Shown in pieces: positions 16,570-25,163 of a stretch of DNA of 31,320 bases. A program made the translations under genes and the position numbers. Under the pieces are notes generated by a model. It made no database searches and was not told where the DNA came from. It saw only the letters and a list, made by a program, of their open reading frames with translations. Within the stretch, counting starts at the first letter, position 1; each line of letters opens with the position of its first letter. Location: the NCBI GenBank assembly GCA_902465495.1, contig CABQND010000024.1, positions 1 through 31,320 of the forward strand, read 5' to 3'. This DNA comes from an uncultured Eubacteriales bacterium (lineage in GTDB: Bacteria; Bacillota; Clostridia; Christensenellales; Borkfalkiaceae).

Positions 16570-17584
16570 TTGCGTCACCGAAACTGAAAAAACGATACTC
16601 TTTCTCCACCGCTTCTTTGTAAACGGATAAGCACTCTTCCCGGCCCATCAGAGCCGATACAAGCATAATGAGCGTGCTCTCCGGAAGATGGAAATTTGTG
16701 ATCAGTGCATCCACGCATTTGAATTTATAAGGCGGATAAATAAAGATGGAAGTATCGCCGCTGCATGCGCGCAGAAAGCCGTTTTCGTCCGCAACCGTCT
16801 CCAGCGTACGCACCGACGTGGTGCCAACAGCGATCACGCGCCGACCTTCCCGCTTTGCCGCATTGACAATATCCGCCGCCTCCTGCGAAACGCAGTAGTA
16901 TTCGGAATGCATAACATGATGCGTCAGATCCTCTTCTTTAACGGGACGGAATGTTCCCAGTCCGACGTGCAAAAGAACTTCCGCGATCTGCACACCCATA
17001 TCTTTTATTTCCCGCAAAAGCTCTTGCGTGAAATGCAGGCCCGCCGTAGGCGCCGCCGCAGAGCCGTCCGTTTTACAGTATACCGTCTGATAACGGTTCT
17101 GATCTTTGAGCTTTTCATGAATATACGGCGGGAGCGGCATACTCCCTACGCGCGAAAGAATTTCCTCGAATACGCCGTCAAAGTGAAAATCCACAACGCG
17201 CTCTCCCGTCGGAGTGCGCGACTTTACCGTGAGCGAAAGTTCTTCGGAAATCACCAGTTCCGTTCCCTCCTTCGCTTTTTTCCCCGGTTTGACTAGCACT
17301 TCCCATTCGGTTAAATTGTGCCGCTTTAACAGCAAAACTTCGACACGTCCGCCGTTTTTTGTATACGCGTACATGCGCGCAGGCAGAACTTTCGTATTGT
17401 TGACGACCAGAACGTCACCCGGTTTCAAATACTCTTTGATATCGCGAAAAATACGGTGTTCCCTCTTTCCCGTCTTGCGGTCGTACACCAGCAAACGCGA
17501 AGAATCGCGCGGCTCCGCGGGAGTCTGCGCGATCCGCTCTTCAGGTAAATCGTAATAATAATCAGATTTCAATAACATAGTCAT
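16556..17584 (-). CDS. queA: S-adenosylmethionine:tRNA ribosyltransferase-isomerase
   Basis: Transfers and isomerises the ribosyl moiety of S-adenosylmethionine onto preQ1 in tRNA, giving epoxyqueuosine. The 342-residue product is of normal length, with the family features YDLPEERIAQTP near the N terminus, NNTKVLPAR, APTAGLHFT, HVGLGTFRPV and the C-terminal ITNFHLPESTL segment. I chose the ATG at 17582-17584, with GGGAAG upstream; a second in-frame ATG six bases later is possible, while the longer upstream frame is not conserved. It sits between ruvB and tgt, so both queuosine steps are made from one transcript. The last codons overlap the inverted repeat of the intergenic element. Confidence 0.96.
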   Translation of the reverse strand: MTMLLKSDYYYDLPEERIAQTPAEPRDSSRLLVYDRKTGKREHRIFRDIKEYLKPGDVLVVNNTKVLPARMYAYTKNGGRVEVLLLKRHNLTEWEVLVKPGKKAKEGTELVISEELSLTVKSRTPTGERVVDFHFDGVFEEILSRVGSMPLPPYIHEKLKDQNRYQTVYCKTDGSAAAPTAGLHFTQELLREIKDMGVQIAEVLLHVGLGTFRPVKEEDLTHHVMHSEYYCVSQEAADIVNAAKREGRRVIAVGTTSVRTLETVADENGFLRACSGDTSIFIYPPYKFKCVDALITNFHLPESTLIMLVSALMGREECLSVYKEAVEKEYRFFSFGDAMMIV

Positions 17585-17630
17585 TCTTCTTCCCGTATCA
17601 GCATTCCTCACCGAGACTGTGCGAAACAGT

Positions 17631-18680
17631 TTATTCGTCATCAAACATAGACGTCTGCAATCTTTGCTTTTCGTTCATTTTTACGCCCATGTGCTCGTAA
17701 CCGCCTTTCAGGCATACCCTTCCGCGCGGAGTGCGCGCGATAAATCCCAACTGCATCAGATACGGTTCATATACGTCTTCAATCGTATTCGCGTCCTCAT
17801 TGACAGTCGCCGCAAGCGTTTCCAATCCTGCGGGACCGCCGTTGAATTTTTCGATCAGTGCACGCAGCAAACAGCGGTCTGTATCATCCAAACCGAGTTC
17901 ATCGATGTCCATGCGTTTCAACGCATAGCGCGCGTCGTCAATGTTTACAATGCCGTTGCCCTTCACCGCCGAAAAATCGCGCACCCTCTTCAACAGCCTG
18001 TTTGCGATACGCGGTGTACCGCGCGAGCGGCGCGCAATCTCGTTCGCCGCATCCGCTTCAATCCCGATTCCCAGCATCTTCGCCGAACGCGTCACGATCT
18101 GCGCAAGCTCAGCGGGCGTATACATCTCCAATCTGCACATCACCCCGAAACGGTCGCGCAAAGGAGAAGCCAGCATTCCGGCCTTGGTCGTTGCGCCGAT
18201 CAGCGTGAATTTTTTCAAAGTAAAACGGATGTTACGCGCCGCAGGCCCCTTCCCTACAATGATATCCAGCGCATAATCTTCCATTGCCGAATACAAAATC
18301 TCTTCCACGGAACGGTTCAGACGGTGTATTTCGTCAATAAAAAGCACGTCGCCGTCGTTAAGATTGGTCAAAATTGCCGCAAGATCGCCGCTTCGTTCGA
18401 TCGCAGGACCGCTCGTAAGCTTGATTTGTACACCCAATTCCGCCGCAATAATATACGCAAGCGTCGTCTTGCCTAAGCCCGGAGGCCCGTATAACAGGAC
18501 ATGATCAAGCGCCTCGCCGCGCATTTTCGCCGAGGAGATATAGACGGACAAATTTTCTTTGACCTTGCTTTGCCCGACATAATCCGCCATCGTCTTCGGC
18601 CGGAGAACATTCTCTTCCTGATCAAATTCCCCTTTCGTACTCATGACGAGGCGTTCGCTGTCAAAATCTTCTTCAAACAT
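17631..18680 (-). CDS. ruvB: Holliday junction branch-migration ATPase RuvB
   Basis: Hexameric AAA+ motor that, with RuvA, moves Holliday junctions. The 349 residues include LRPKTMADYVGQ (26-37), Walker A GPPGLGKT (65-72), Walker B DEIH (116-119), sensor ATT in LIGATTKAGML, the RSRGTPRIANRLL segment and a C-terminal winged-helix domain ending near PRGR. The ATG (18678-18680) gives the canonical N terminus but its ribosome binding site is weak. A second ATG 12 codons in is possible. It lies 55 bases after ruvA in the ruvC-ruvA-ruvB order. Confidence 0.97.
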   Translation of the reverse strand: MFEEDFDSERLVMSTKGEFDQEENVLRPKTMADYVGQSKVKENLSVYISSAKMRGEALDHVLLYGPPGLGKTTLAYIIAAELGVQIKLTSGPAIERSGDLAAILTNLNDGDVLFIDEIHRLNRSVEEILYSAMEDYALDIIVGKGPAARNIRFTLKKFTLIGATTKAGMLASPLRDRFGVMCRLEMYTPAELAQIVTRSAKMLGIGIEADAANEIARRSRGTPRIANRLLKRVRDFSAVKGNGIVNIDDARYALKRMDIDELGLDDTDRCLLRALIEKFNGGPAGLETLAATVNEDANTIEDVYEPYLMQLGFIARTPRGRVCLKGGYEHMGVKMNEKQRLQTSMFDDE

Positions 18681-18735
18681 ATCTTTTCATCCCGCCGCGC
18701 ACCGGACGGTACGCAGTTCATTTCGTTTTTTTGCC

Positions 18736-19332
18736 TCACATCGAGCGCAATGCGGACATGATGATCTCTTCCACACTCGACGCGCCGCGCTCCACAGCCG
18801 CTTTCACAGCGCGTACGCTCTCGCCGCGCGTATACCCCAGCGACATAAGCCCCACTACGGCGTCTTCTTCCTTTGCGGACACCGATTCTACGGGTGCGGC
18901 AGGGATCTGCCCCGGTGCCGCAGAAACCGAAACCGCAGAAACTTTTTCGCGCAGCTCCAATACAATTCGTTCCGCCGTCTTTTTTCCCAGCCCCTTGACC
19001 GTGCTGAGAAGCTTTACATCCGAAGAGGCGATCGCCACCGCCAATTCATTCACGTTCATGCCGGAAAGCACCGCGATCCCCATTTTCGGACCGACCCCCG
19101 ACACGGAGATCAGTTGCAAAAACATATTCTTTTCTTCGGGCGAAACAAAACCGAAAAGCGATATTCCGTCGTCCCGCACCTGCAAATACGTGTAAGCCTC
19201 GCCTTGTTTGTCCGTCACAAGCTTTGCAAACAATGCTCCCGAACAGGTAAGCTCATACCCGATGCCATTGTTTTCTAAAAGGACGGTGCCACTCTCCGCC
19301 TGCAACACTTTCCCTTTCAGATATCCGATCAT
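18736..19332 (-). CDS. ruvA: Holliday junction DNA-binding protein RuvA
   Basis: Binds four-way junctions as a tetramer and recruits RuvB. The 198 residues form an N-terminal OB-fold (about 1-62, starting MIGYLKGKV), two helix-hairpin-helix motifs with SGVGPKMG (78-85) and KGLGKKTAERI, an acidic/Ala-Pro-rich linker (about 135-155) and the C-terminal RuvB-contact domain (about 155-198). The ATG (19330-19332) has GAGGG upstream. It is 41 bases after ruvC. Confidence 0.97.
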   Translation of the reverse strand: MIGYLKGKVLQAESGTVLLENNGIGYELTCSGALFAKLVTDKQGEAYTYLQVRDDGISLFGFVSPEEKNMFLQLISVSGVGPKMGIAVLSGMNVNELAVAIASSDVKLLSTVKGLGKKTAERIVLELREKVSAVSVSAAPGQIPAAPVESVSAKEEDAVVGLMSLGYTRGESVRAVKAAVERGASSVEEIIMSALRSM

Positions 19333-19373
19333 ATTTTACCCTCACTTTAAAAAAAATCACGCCAACGTATAAT

Positions 19374-19868
19374 TCAAATTGTGTACAGTCCCGACAGGCG
19401 GGATGTAAACGAATGGCACAGGGCAACAGCCAGCGCATCCGCCGCATCGTCAGGCCGCGGGATGCTCTTCAAGCGCAAAAGATTTGCCGTCACGAGCTGG
19501 ATCTGCCGCTTTTCCGCTTTGCCGTAGCCAGTCAGCGCCTGTTTGATCTGCATGGGAGTATATTCAAACAAACGGCCGCAGCGTTTGACGCAGGCTAAAA
19601 GCGCTACCCCGCGCGCATGCGCAACCGCAATGCCCGTTGTCACGTTTTTCGAAAAAAACAGTTCCTCCACCGCAACTTCGTCGGGCGAATAACGGTCCAA
19701 AAGAGCATTCAGGCCCTCTTCCAGCATGGCGAGCCTTACCGGCAGCCGCTCCTCCTTGGGCGTTGTAACCACCCCGTAATCTTCCGCCGCGACATTGCCG
19801 CGCGCATCTTTTCGCAAAATCCCATAACCGCAGGTCGCCAGTCCGGGATCGATTCCTAAAATAATCAA
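19374..19868 (-). CDS. ruvC: Holliday junction resolvase RuvC
   Basis: Dimeric endonuclease that cuts Holliday junctions symmetrically. The 164 residues have the RNase H-like fold with catalytic acidic residues D7 in GIDPG, E68 in VEEL, and D141 and D144 in the RPDDAADAL segment. No ATG fits: the start is TTG (19866-19868), reading TTG-ATT-ATT-TTA-GGA, with only weak ribosome-binding complementarity. It is the first gene of the ruvCAB-queA-tgt unit. Its promoter (20008-20036) leaves a leader of about 130 nt that contains the shared hairpin. Confidence 0.96.
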   Translation of the reverse strand: MIILGIDPGLATCGYGILRKDARGNVAAEDYGVVTTPKEERLPVRLAMLEEGLNALLDRYSPDEVAVEELFFSKNVTTGIAVAHARGVALLACVKRCGRLFEYTPMQIKQALTGYGKAEKRQIQLVTANLLRLKSIPRPDDAADALAVALCHSFTSRLSGLYTI

Positions 19869-19904
19869 TTTTGTCGCTCTTTTTGATAATTTTTATAAAA
19901 TAAC

Positions 19905-19933
19905 TTGAATTTTTTCACGAAATATATTAGAAT
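19905..19933 (+). promoter_or_regulatory. Sigma-A-type promoter of argH
   Basis: TTGAAT (19905-19910) is 17 bases from TAGAAT (19928-19933). Transcription would start near 19940, inside the transcribed leader of ruvC on the opposite strand, and cross the ruvC promoter. Confidence 0.65.
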
Positions 19934-19941
19934 AGAATTAT

Positions 19942-19992
19942 ACAGGTTGCGGAAGACTCGCGTCTTCAATTCGAAATGACGCGCTTACCTGT
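19942..19992. repeat. Palindromic leader element shared by argH and ruvC transcripts
   Basis: Outer arms ACAGGT (19942-19947) and ACCTGT (19987-19992) enclose GCG/CGC arms (19949-19951 with 19982-19984) and an inner hairpin GAAGAC-TCGC-GTCTTC (19952-19967). Because it is palindromic it can fold in both the argH and ruvC leaders. It contains TCGAAATGAC, like common intergenic palindromic repeats, but only one copy is seen here. Confidence 0.5.
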
Positions 19993-20007
19993 TCTCTTTA
20001 CTCTATT

Positions 20008-20036
20008 ATTTTAAAGATTTCCGCGCAATAAGTCAA
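20008..20036 (-). promoter_or_regulatory. Sigma-A-type promoter of ruvC-ruvA-ruvB-queA-tgt
   Basis: On the minus strand TTGACT (20036-20031) is 17 bases from TAAAAT (20013-20008). It lies within the argH leader and points against the argH promoter. Confidence 0.75.
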
Positions 20037-20074
20037 ATAAATTCAGCTTAAAATAAGATTCGGAGAACCAAATT

Positions 20075-21457
20075 ATGAAATTGTGGGAAGGACGTTTCAC
20101 GCAGCCGAGCGCACAGAGCGCAGACGAATTCAATCAGTCGCTTTCATTCGACTATAAATTGTACTGGCATGATATCCTCGCCAGCATTGCTCATGCGAAA
20201 ATGCTCGGCGAAACGGCAATCATACCCAAAGAAGAAGCCGATAAACTCAGCGACACCCTCATCGATATCCTCGCCGATATCGAAAAAGGCAATCTCACCA
20301 TCGAAGGCGCAGAAGATATCCATACGTTTGTTGAACAGGAACTCACAAAACGCCTCGGCGAAATGGGCAAAAAAATCCATACCGCACGCTCTCGCAACGA
20401 CCAGGTCGCAACCGATCTGCGCCTGTATGTCAAAGACAGTATCGTCAATGTCTGCGGCCATATCCGTTCCCTGATCGAAACGCTTTTGGAAATCGCAAAC
20501 AACAACGTGCAGTTCATTATGCCGGGCTATACGCACATGCGCAGAGCACAGCCGATTTCGGTCGCACAATATATCAATGCATACAGCGAAATGTTCTTGC
20601 GCGATCTGGAACGCTTCACGGACAGTTATAAACGCACAGACGTAATGCCGCTCGGCAGCTGCGCTCTCGCCGGCACAGACTTCCCTATTGACCGCAGAAT
20701 GACCGCAAGTTTGCTGTCCTTCTCCGAGATCTCACAGAACTCGATCGACGCCGTTTCCGACCGCGATTTCGTCGCAGAATATATTTTCTGCTGTTCGACA
20801 GTCATGGCGCACCTCTCCCGTTTCTGCGAAGACCTCATCCTCTATTCCAGCGAAGAATTCGGATTCATCGATATAGCGGATAATTACTCTACCGGCTCTT
20901 CCATCATGCCGCAGAAGAAAAACCCCGATATCCCCGAACTCATCCGCGGAAAAACAGGAAGAGTTTACGGCAGTCTGACCGCCATTCTCACCGTCATCAA
21001 AGGCATTCCCACTGCCTACAACAAAGACTTGCAGGAAGACAAAGAAGCACTCTTCAACGCCGAAGAAACTGTCCTTGCCTGCCTGTCTATTTTCAATGAA
21101 TTATTACAGAACATTTCCTTTGATACGCGCAGGATGCGCAACGCCGCCGCGGGCGGTTTCTCCACTGCTACCGACGTTGCCGATTATCTCGTGCAGAAAG
21201 GCATGGCCTTCCGCGATGCGCACGCCGTCACCGGTCAGATCGTGCGCTATTGCATCGAAAATAATAAGACGCTCGACAGACTCGATCTGTTCGTGTATCA
21301 ATCCTTCTCTTCTCTCTTCGAAGAGGACATTCTGCAATGCGTACGCGTGAACAAATCGGTAGAAGCCCGCAAAGTGATCGGCGGAAGCGCCCGCAGTGCC
21401 GTGCGCGAAAATATTCGTTCGATCAGCCGCCGGCTCAACCGCATGTTCAAAGAATAA
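20075..21457 (+). CDS. argH: Argininosuccinate lyase
   Basis: Splits argininosuccinate into arginine and fumarate, the last step of arginine synthesis; cytoplasmic homotetramer. The 460 residues are of family length, starting MKLWEGRF. The fumarase/aspartase superfamily regions are present: HTARSRNDQVATD (102-114), YTHMRRAQP (152-160) with H154, and the signature GSSIMPQKKNPD (274-285) with the mobile-loop serine. The ATG (20075-20077) has GGAG about 9 bases upstream. It is a single-gene unit with no argG beside it, followed by a terminator. The leader of about 135 nt contains the palindromic element and crosses the ruvC promoter. Confidence 0.98.
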   Translation: MKLWEGRFTQPSAQSADEFNQSLSFDYKLYWHDILASIAHAKMLGETAIIPKEEADKLSDTLIDILADIEKGNLTIEGAEDIHTFVEQELTKRLGEMGKKIHTARSRNDQVATDLRLYVKDSIVNVCGHIRSLIETLLEIANNNVQFIMPGYTHMRRAQPISVAQYINAYSEMFLRDLERFTDSYKRTDVMPLGSCALAGTDFPIDRRMTASLLSFSEISQNSIDAVSDRDFVAEYIFCCSTVMAHLSRFCEDLILYSSEEFGFIDIADNYSTGSSIMPQKKNPDIPELIRGKTGRVYGSLTAILTVIKGIPTAYNKDLQEDKEALFNAEETVLACLSIFNELLQNISFDTRRMRNAAAGGFSTATDVADYLVQKGMAFRDAHAVTGQIVRYCIENNKTLDRLDLFVYQSFSSLFEEDILQCVRVNKSVEARKVIGGSARSAVRENIRSISRRLNRMFKE

Positions 21458-21471
21458 ATAAAACAATTTAC

Positions 21472-21498
21472 ATCGGCGCGTAACCCGCGCCGATTTTT
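21472..21498 (+). terminator. Intrinsic terminator after argH
   Basis: A perfect 9-bp GC-rich stem (21472-21480 with 21486-21494) has a 5-nt loop and runs into a five-T tract. Confidence 0.9.
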
Positions 21499-21501
21499 AT
21501 T

Positions 21502-21540
21502 AACAAAATTCCCGCTGCGAAACGCTGCGGGAATTTTGTT
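21502..21540 (-). terminator. Intrinsic terminator of the surface-protein operon
   Basis: A 14-bp perfect stem (21502-21515 with 21527-21540) is topped by a 3-bp GCG/CGC stem. The minus-strand 3' arm ends in a T-rich stretch. It lies 26 bases after the last gene of the operon and converges on the argH terminator. Confidence 0.85.
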
Positions 21541-21566
21541 ATACAATAATTTGCTTTTTTACAGGA

Positions 21567-22295
21567 TCACTCGACAATATACCCCTGCTCATCCACAAGA
21601 ATAAATGTAGAGGCATTGTTCCAGTCGCAACCGCCGTCGCTGAAAGGCGTCCACGTTGTATCCGCATAATCATGCGTGTTGCGCATCGCGGGACAAACAT
21701 AAATATTCCCTCGGCCTGTCTCCGCATCCGTTCCGAGAAGATCATAACCGATAAAAACGGTATTTTTGTAACCGTAATCCGTGTATTCATGAGTATATCC
21801 GAAATTCTCACCGTTGACACAGAGCAGATCGAGCGCATAACTCGCACCATACGTATTGGAAGAATTAGCGCGCTGCAAAATTGTGTCTCCGTCTGCACTA
21901 ATCAGAAAATGCAGCGTCTTTCCGGCTTCCCAACCCGCTGCGACATTATATTTTGTTCCGATCAAATATTCGATGTTATCGTCATAACCGCTCGAATAAT
22001 AGATATCCGCTTTTATGTCATCATCTTCGACATATGCTTCCAGCGTGATCCCTTTCTCTGAATAGGTCGCATGCAAATATGCTGTTGCCGTATTGGTCGC
22101 GTTGGAGCAACTTAATTCTATCGCCTGCGCAGGAATTTCATCGGCCGCGGGCTCTTCTGTCGTCGGAGGCGCCGGTTCACCGGGTGTTTCCGGCGGATCG
22201 CTGTTCGTATTTTCTTTCGCCGCATCACATGCTGTAAACATGAGCGATAGCATAATTAAAAATATAACCGTAAAAATTGCGAAAACACGTTTCAT
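21567..22295 (-). CDS. Secreted lipoprotein with possible CBM9-like carbohydrate-binding domain
   Basis: A 242-residue predicted lipoprotein. It has a signal peptide (1-22) with lipobox FTAC, so C23 would be lipidated, then a Pro/Glu/Thr-rich spacer (about 27-58). The rest (about 60-242) is a beta-rich domain with AYLHATYSEKGITLEAYVEDD, a pattern seen in CBM9-like and related carbohydrate-binding domains; this assignment is tentative. No catalytic motif is apparent. AGGAGG lies 5 bases before the ATG (22293-22295) and overlaps the TAG stop of the upstream gene, so it is tightly coupled as the fourth and last gene of the operon. Confidence 0.8.
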   Translation of the reverse strand: MKRVFAIFTVIFLIMLSLMFTACDAAKENTNSDPPETPGEPAPPTTEEPAADEIPAQAIELSCSNATNTATAYLHATYSEKGITLEAYVEDDDIKADIYYSSGYDDNIEYLIGTKYNVAAGWEAGKTLHFLISADGDTILQRANSSNTYGASYALDLLCVNGENFGYTHEYTDYGYKNTVFIGYDLLGTDAETGRGNIYVCPAMRNTHDYADTTWTPFSDGGCDWNNASTFILVDEQGYIVE

Positions 22296-22304
22296 ATGTG
22301 CCTC

Positions 22305-25160
22305 CTAAAACTGCCCGAGTATTACGTACGAGCTTCCGGGAATCGTGAGCCGCAATTCATCCCCCGCACTCTCATACCGTTTGCCTGTCAAAAGATCGAA
22401 GAATGTGCCGCCAAACCCAGTATTGGACAAATCAACACAAATTTCTGCCTGTTGCCCCGAATAATTGAACACGACCAGTCCGCGCGTATTCCCGCGAAGA
22501 TCGCCGCGGCAGTATGCATAATACACGGTATCATCGTTCGTGGGCACGCGATAGCGCATACCGCTCGCATTGAACGCGGCAAAGCTGTTTTGCAAAGCAA
22601 ACATTTCAAACACCGCCGAACGAAGATCTTCCGACCACGTTTCAATGATGTCTTGCCCGACGAATGCGCTCGTTCCCGAATGCAAGAACGCCATGTGCCC
22701 GCTCGTCGTCAAAAGTGCCGCTTCCGCCTTGCGCTTGTAATCTTCCACATTTTCGTACTTCTGTTCAAAACAAAGCGGTGCAATCGCACTGCCGCCCAAC
22801 GACACTGCATTGTCACGTCCTGACTTGATAAAGTCATCTACGGTACGGGCATTCTGATCGGTCACAGCGTCAATCCCAAGGCTCCACGCTCCGCCGCCCC
22901 ATTGGCCCATGTTATAGTTTTGTATGGTAGTATAATGATAAGAGTAAATATAATTATAATCCCCTGTACCTTCGGGAAGAATCATAATATTTCGCGCGTT
23001 CAAAGGTTTTGTGATACTTTCATAAGTAACGGTTGCGGGATCGGCCGATCCGAAGTAATACGCAGGCGGAGCATCGAGCGCCACTCCGTCAAACCCGAAG
23101 TCTGCCCAATATGTCACGTAGCGCTTGGATTCGGCTTGCCACGCCTCCGTATCAAAATTATAATTCGGGATCTGTCCGCCCTCTTCCCAATACGCATAGT
23201 AATATGCGTTCGCCGTGTCGCTCCAAAACCATTTTGCAGGATCGGGACAGGTTTCGCTGAACAAAAACCAATCGCGCTCCTCGGATGCGATCCCGTTCGC
23301 ATAATCCATGCAGGCTTTTTCAAAGAAAGGAGAATAATCGCGGGCATATCCGACATTGCCGAACATGAACACATACATCCCGAGGCTGTGCGCCTTATCA
23401 AGGAATGCCGCCCAGTCATCCAGCGTTCCGTTTACGGGGTCCGCGTTATAATTGTCCGTAGCGCCCAAGCCCGACCATATATCACCGGCTCCTTCGTACG
23501 GCTGATGCACTTCGATGACTTTCATTCCGTTTTCGCGATAATATTCGAGTTTATCCGTCATATCGGCGATGGAAACTTTCTGCTCCTTCGGATAATAACG
23601 TACGACCCCCGATTCACGCTGCCACCAATGTTCGGGGACAGGTTCCCCAAATCCAATGATCTGGAATTGGTTGCTGTTCGCCCAGCCGCTGTCCTCTACG
23701 ACGGTGAGCTTCACATAACGGAACATCTTTTCCTCACCCGTCATCACTTCAAATTTCTGTCCCGAACCCAGTTCGCTCAAACCGTCATGTAAAACGACCC
23801 AATCCGTACCGTCTTTGGACGCCTCGATCTTGAAACGATAACTTCCGGGATCCTGGAAGCGCTGGACCACCTTTTCTACGCGGCAAACGTTGCCGAGATC
23901 AATCTGCAACCAATGCTTGCCGCCACTCGACTCCGCGCACCAAAACTGATTCCTTCCGTCTTCGTGTTCAGGGTTTGTCGTCGCTTTTTCAGCGTTGAAT
24001 CCCTCATTGGAATAATCAGATACCGAACCTTTCAGCCCCTGTGCAAGATCACGTTCCAACGGCGTTCCAAACAGACGGATGGCCCCGTCGCTCTCTGCTT
24101 TGACATAATTCACTATACTGCCGATCGTCGATGCATCCGCAACAGACGTCCAAGATGAACCGTCTTGCGAAATGCTCACCGACGAAGCGCCGCGCACCTC
24201 GTCGACATATGCCCCATAAGGGAAATAAAACACATTTGCGCCGTCTTTAATTTCCCATTGAGCAGCCGTCGCGCATTTATCGGAAGCAAGGTCTTTGAAT
24301 CCGTTGACTTTCATCTCCGCAAGATTTGCCCAGCCCGGCCCCGCATATACTTTGTATTCGACATTGGAGAACAAGCCATCTGTTTCAAACCGGAAATATG
24401 ATCCTGTGCGCACCGCCCGTTCCGCAACCGTCACGGTCTGTCCGTCCATGCCTTTTGCCGTAACTTCGAATTCGTATGTGCCGTAATCCTGCAAATAAAT
24501 CTCGACACTGTTGACAGCGCATTCGTATTCCCAGTTTACCCCGCACCACTGCGGATAATTTCCGTCATTGGCGCAATAATAACTGCCCGTATCCCCGTCA
24601 AAAGCGCTCTCGTGTTCAAAACCGGCTGCCCAACTGCCGCTGTATCCCTTCATTCCCAGCGCTACGTTCGTGCCTTCACTCAAGGATTTGCTTTCAATCG
24701 CAAATTCTGCGCTCGTAAATGCCGATCCGTTCTGCGAAGCAAAGAAGACAACCTTGACATAACGGTAAAAACCGCTCGCCGAATCCGCAAAGGATTTCCC
24801 GGATGCCCCGATCGAATAATCGGCAATCGGCGTCCAATTCACATTGTCAAGCGAACCGTAAACGGTAAAAAACCAAACATCGCTCGTCGCAAAAATTTGC
24901 TTATATCCCGTTACGGCGCGCACCTCGCCGAGATCTGCACAAAGCTCAGGGGAATCATCCTCCTCCGAAGCCATCCAATAGGTTGATGTGTTTCCGTCCG
25001 CGGCGCTTGCGGCAAGATGCCCTGCCGTTTCCGACGTCGCGGATATGTCATACGCGGGAGTGTCAGCCCGCGCCGTTAACGCATAGACAGGTACCATCTG
25101 TAACACCAAAACCGCCGCCAAAAAAAGCGCGCCCAAAAATTTTATTCCGTATCTTCTCAT
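22305..25160 (-). CDS. Secreted GH13-like glycosidase with three F5/8C-like binding domains
   Basis: A 951-residue secreted protein. Parts in order: signal peptide (1 to about 32, TARA cleavage region), F5/8C (discoidin/CBM32-like) domains at about 36-157, 163-290 and 375-505, a GH13-like barrel at about 511-860, and a C-terminal beta-domain (about 865-951). The barrel follows GH13 order: WWQRESGVVRYYP, KLEYYRENGMKVIEV, GTLDDWAAFLDKAHSLGM, PNYNFDTEAW, then GFDGVALDAP. D696 matches the nucleophile and E730 (ILPEG) the acid/base. Other family-conserved residues are missing: the Arg two positions before the nucleophile is Ala694, region I lacks the Asp and the NH pair (FMFGNV), and region IV HD appears as FE (798-799). 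Activity is therefore uncertain. There is no sortase motif. AGGAGG precedes the ATG (25158-25160), 3 bases after the previous stop. Confidence 0.85.
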   Translation of the reverse strand: MRRYGIKFLGALFLAAVLVLQMVPVYALTARADTPAYDISATSETAGHLAASAADGNTSTYWMASEEDDSPELCADLGEVRAVTGYKQIFATSDVWFFTVYGSLDNVNWTPIADYSIGASGKSFADSASGFYRYVKVVFFASQNGSAFTSAEFAIESKSLSEGTNVALGMKGYSGSWAAGFEHESAFDGDTGSYYCANDGNYPQWCGVNWEYECAVNSVEIYLQDYGTYEFEVTAKGMDGQTVTVAERAVRTGSYFRFETDGLFSNVEYKVYAGPGWANLAEMKVNGFKDLASDKCATAAQWEIKDGANVFYFPYGAYVDEVRGASSVSISQDGSSWTSVADASTIGSIVNYVKAESDGAIRLFGTPLERDLAQGLKGSVSDYSNEGFNAEKATTNPEHEDGRNQFWCAESSGGKHWLQIDLGNVCRVEKVVQRFQDPGSYRFKIEASKDGTDWVVLHDGLSELGSGQKFEVMTGEEKMFRYVKLTVVEDSGWANSNQFQIIGFGEPVPEHWWQRESGVVRYYPKEQKVSIADMTDKLEYYRENGMKVIEVHQPYEGAGDIWSGLGATDNYNADPVNGTLDDWAAFLDKAHSLGMYVFMFGNVGYARDYSPFFEKACMDYANGIASEERDWFLFSETCPDPAKWFWSDTANAYYYAYWEEGGQIPNYNFDTEAWQAESKRYVTYWADFGFDGVALDAPPAYYFGSADPATVTYESITKPLNARNIMILPEGTGDYNYIYSYHYTTIQNYNMGQWGGGAWSLGIDAVTDQNARTVDDFIKSGRDNAVSLGGSAIAPLCFEQKYENVEDYKRKAEAALLTTSGHMAFLHSGTSAFVGQDIIETWSEDLRSAVFEMFALQNSFAAFNASGMRYRVPTNDDTVYYAYCRGDLRGNTRGLVVFNYSGQQAEICVDLSNTGFGGTFFDLLTGKRYESAGDELRLTIPGSSYVILGQF

Positions 25161-25163
25161 ACA

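Noticed and set aside
19935..20074. T-box or arginine-responsive riboswitch ahead of argH
   Set aside because: No T-box sequence, specifier loop or terminator/antiterminator pair is visible; only a simple palindrome is present.
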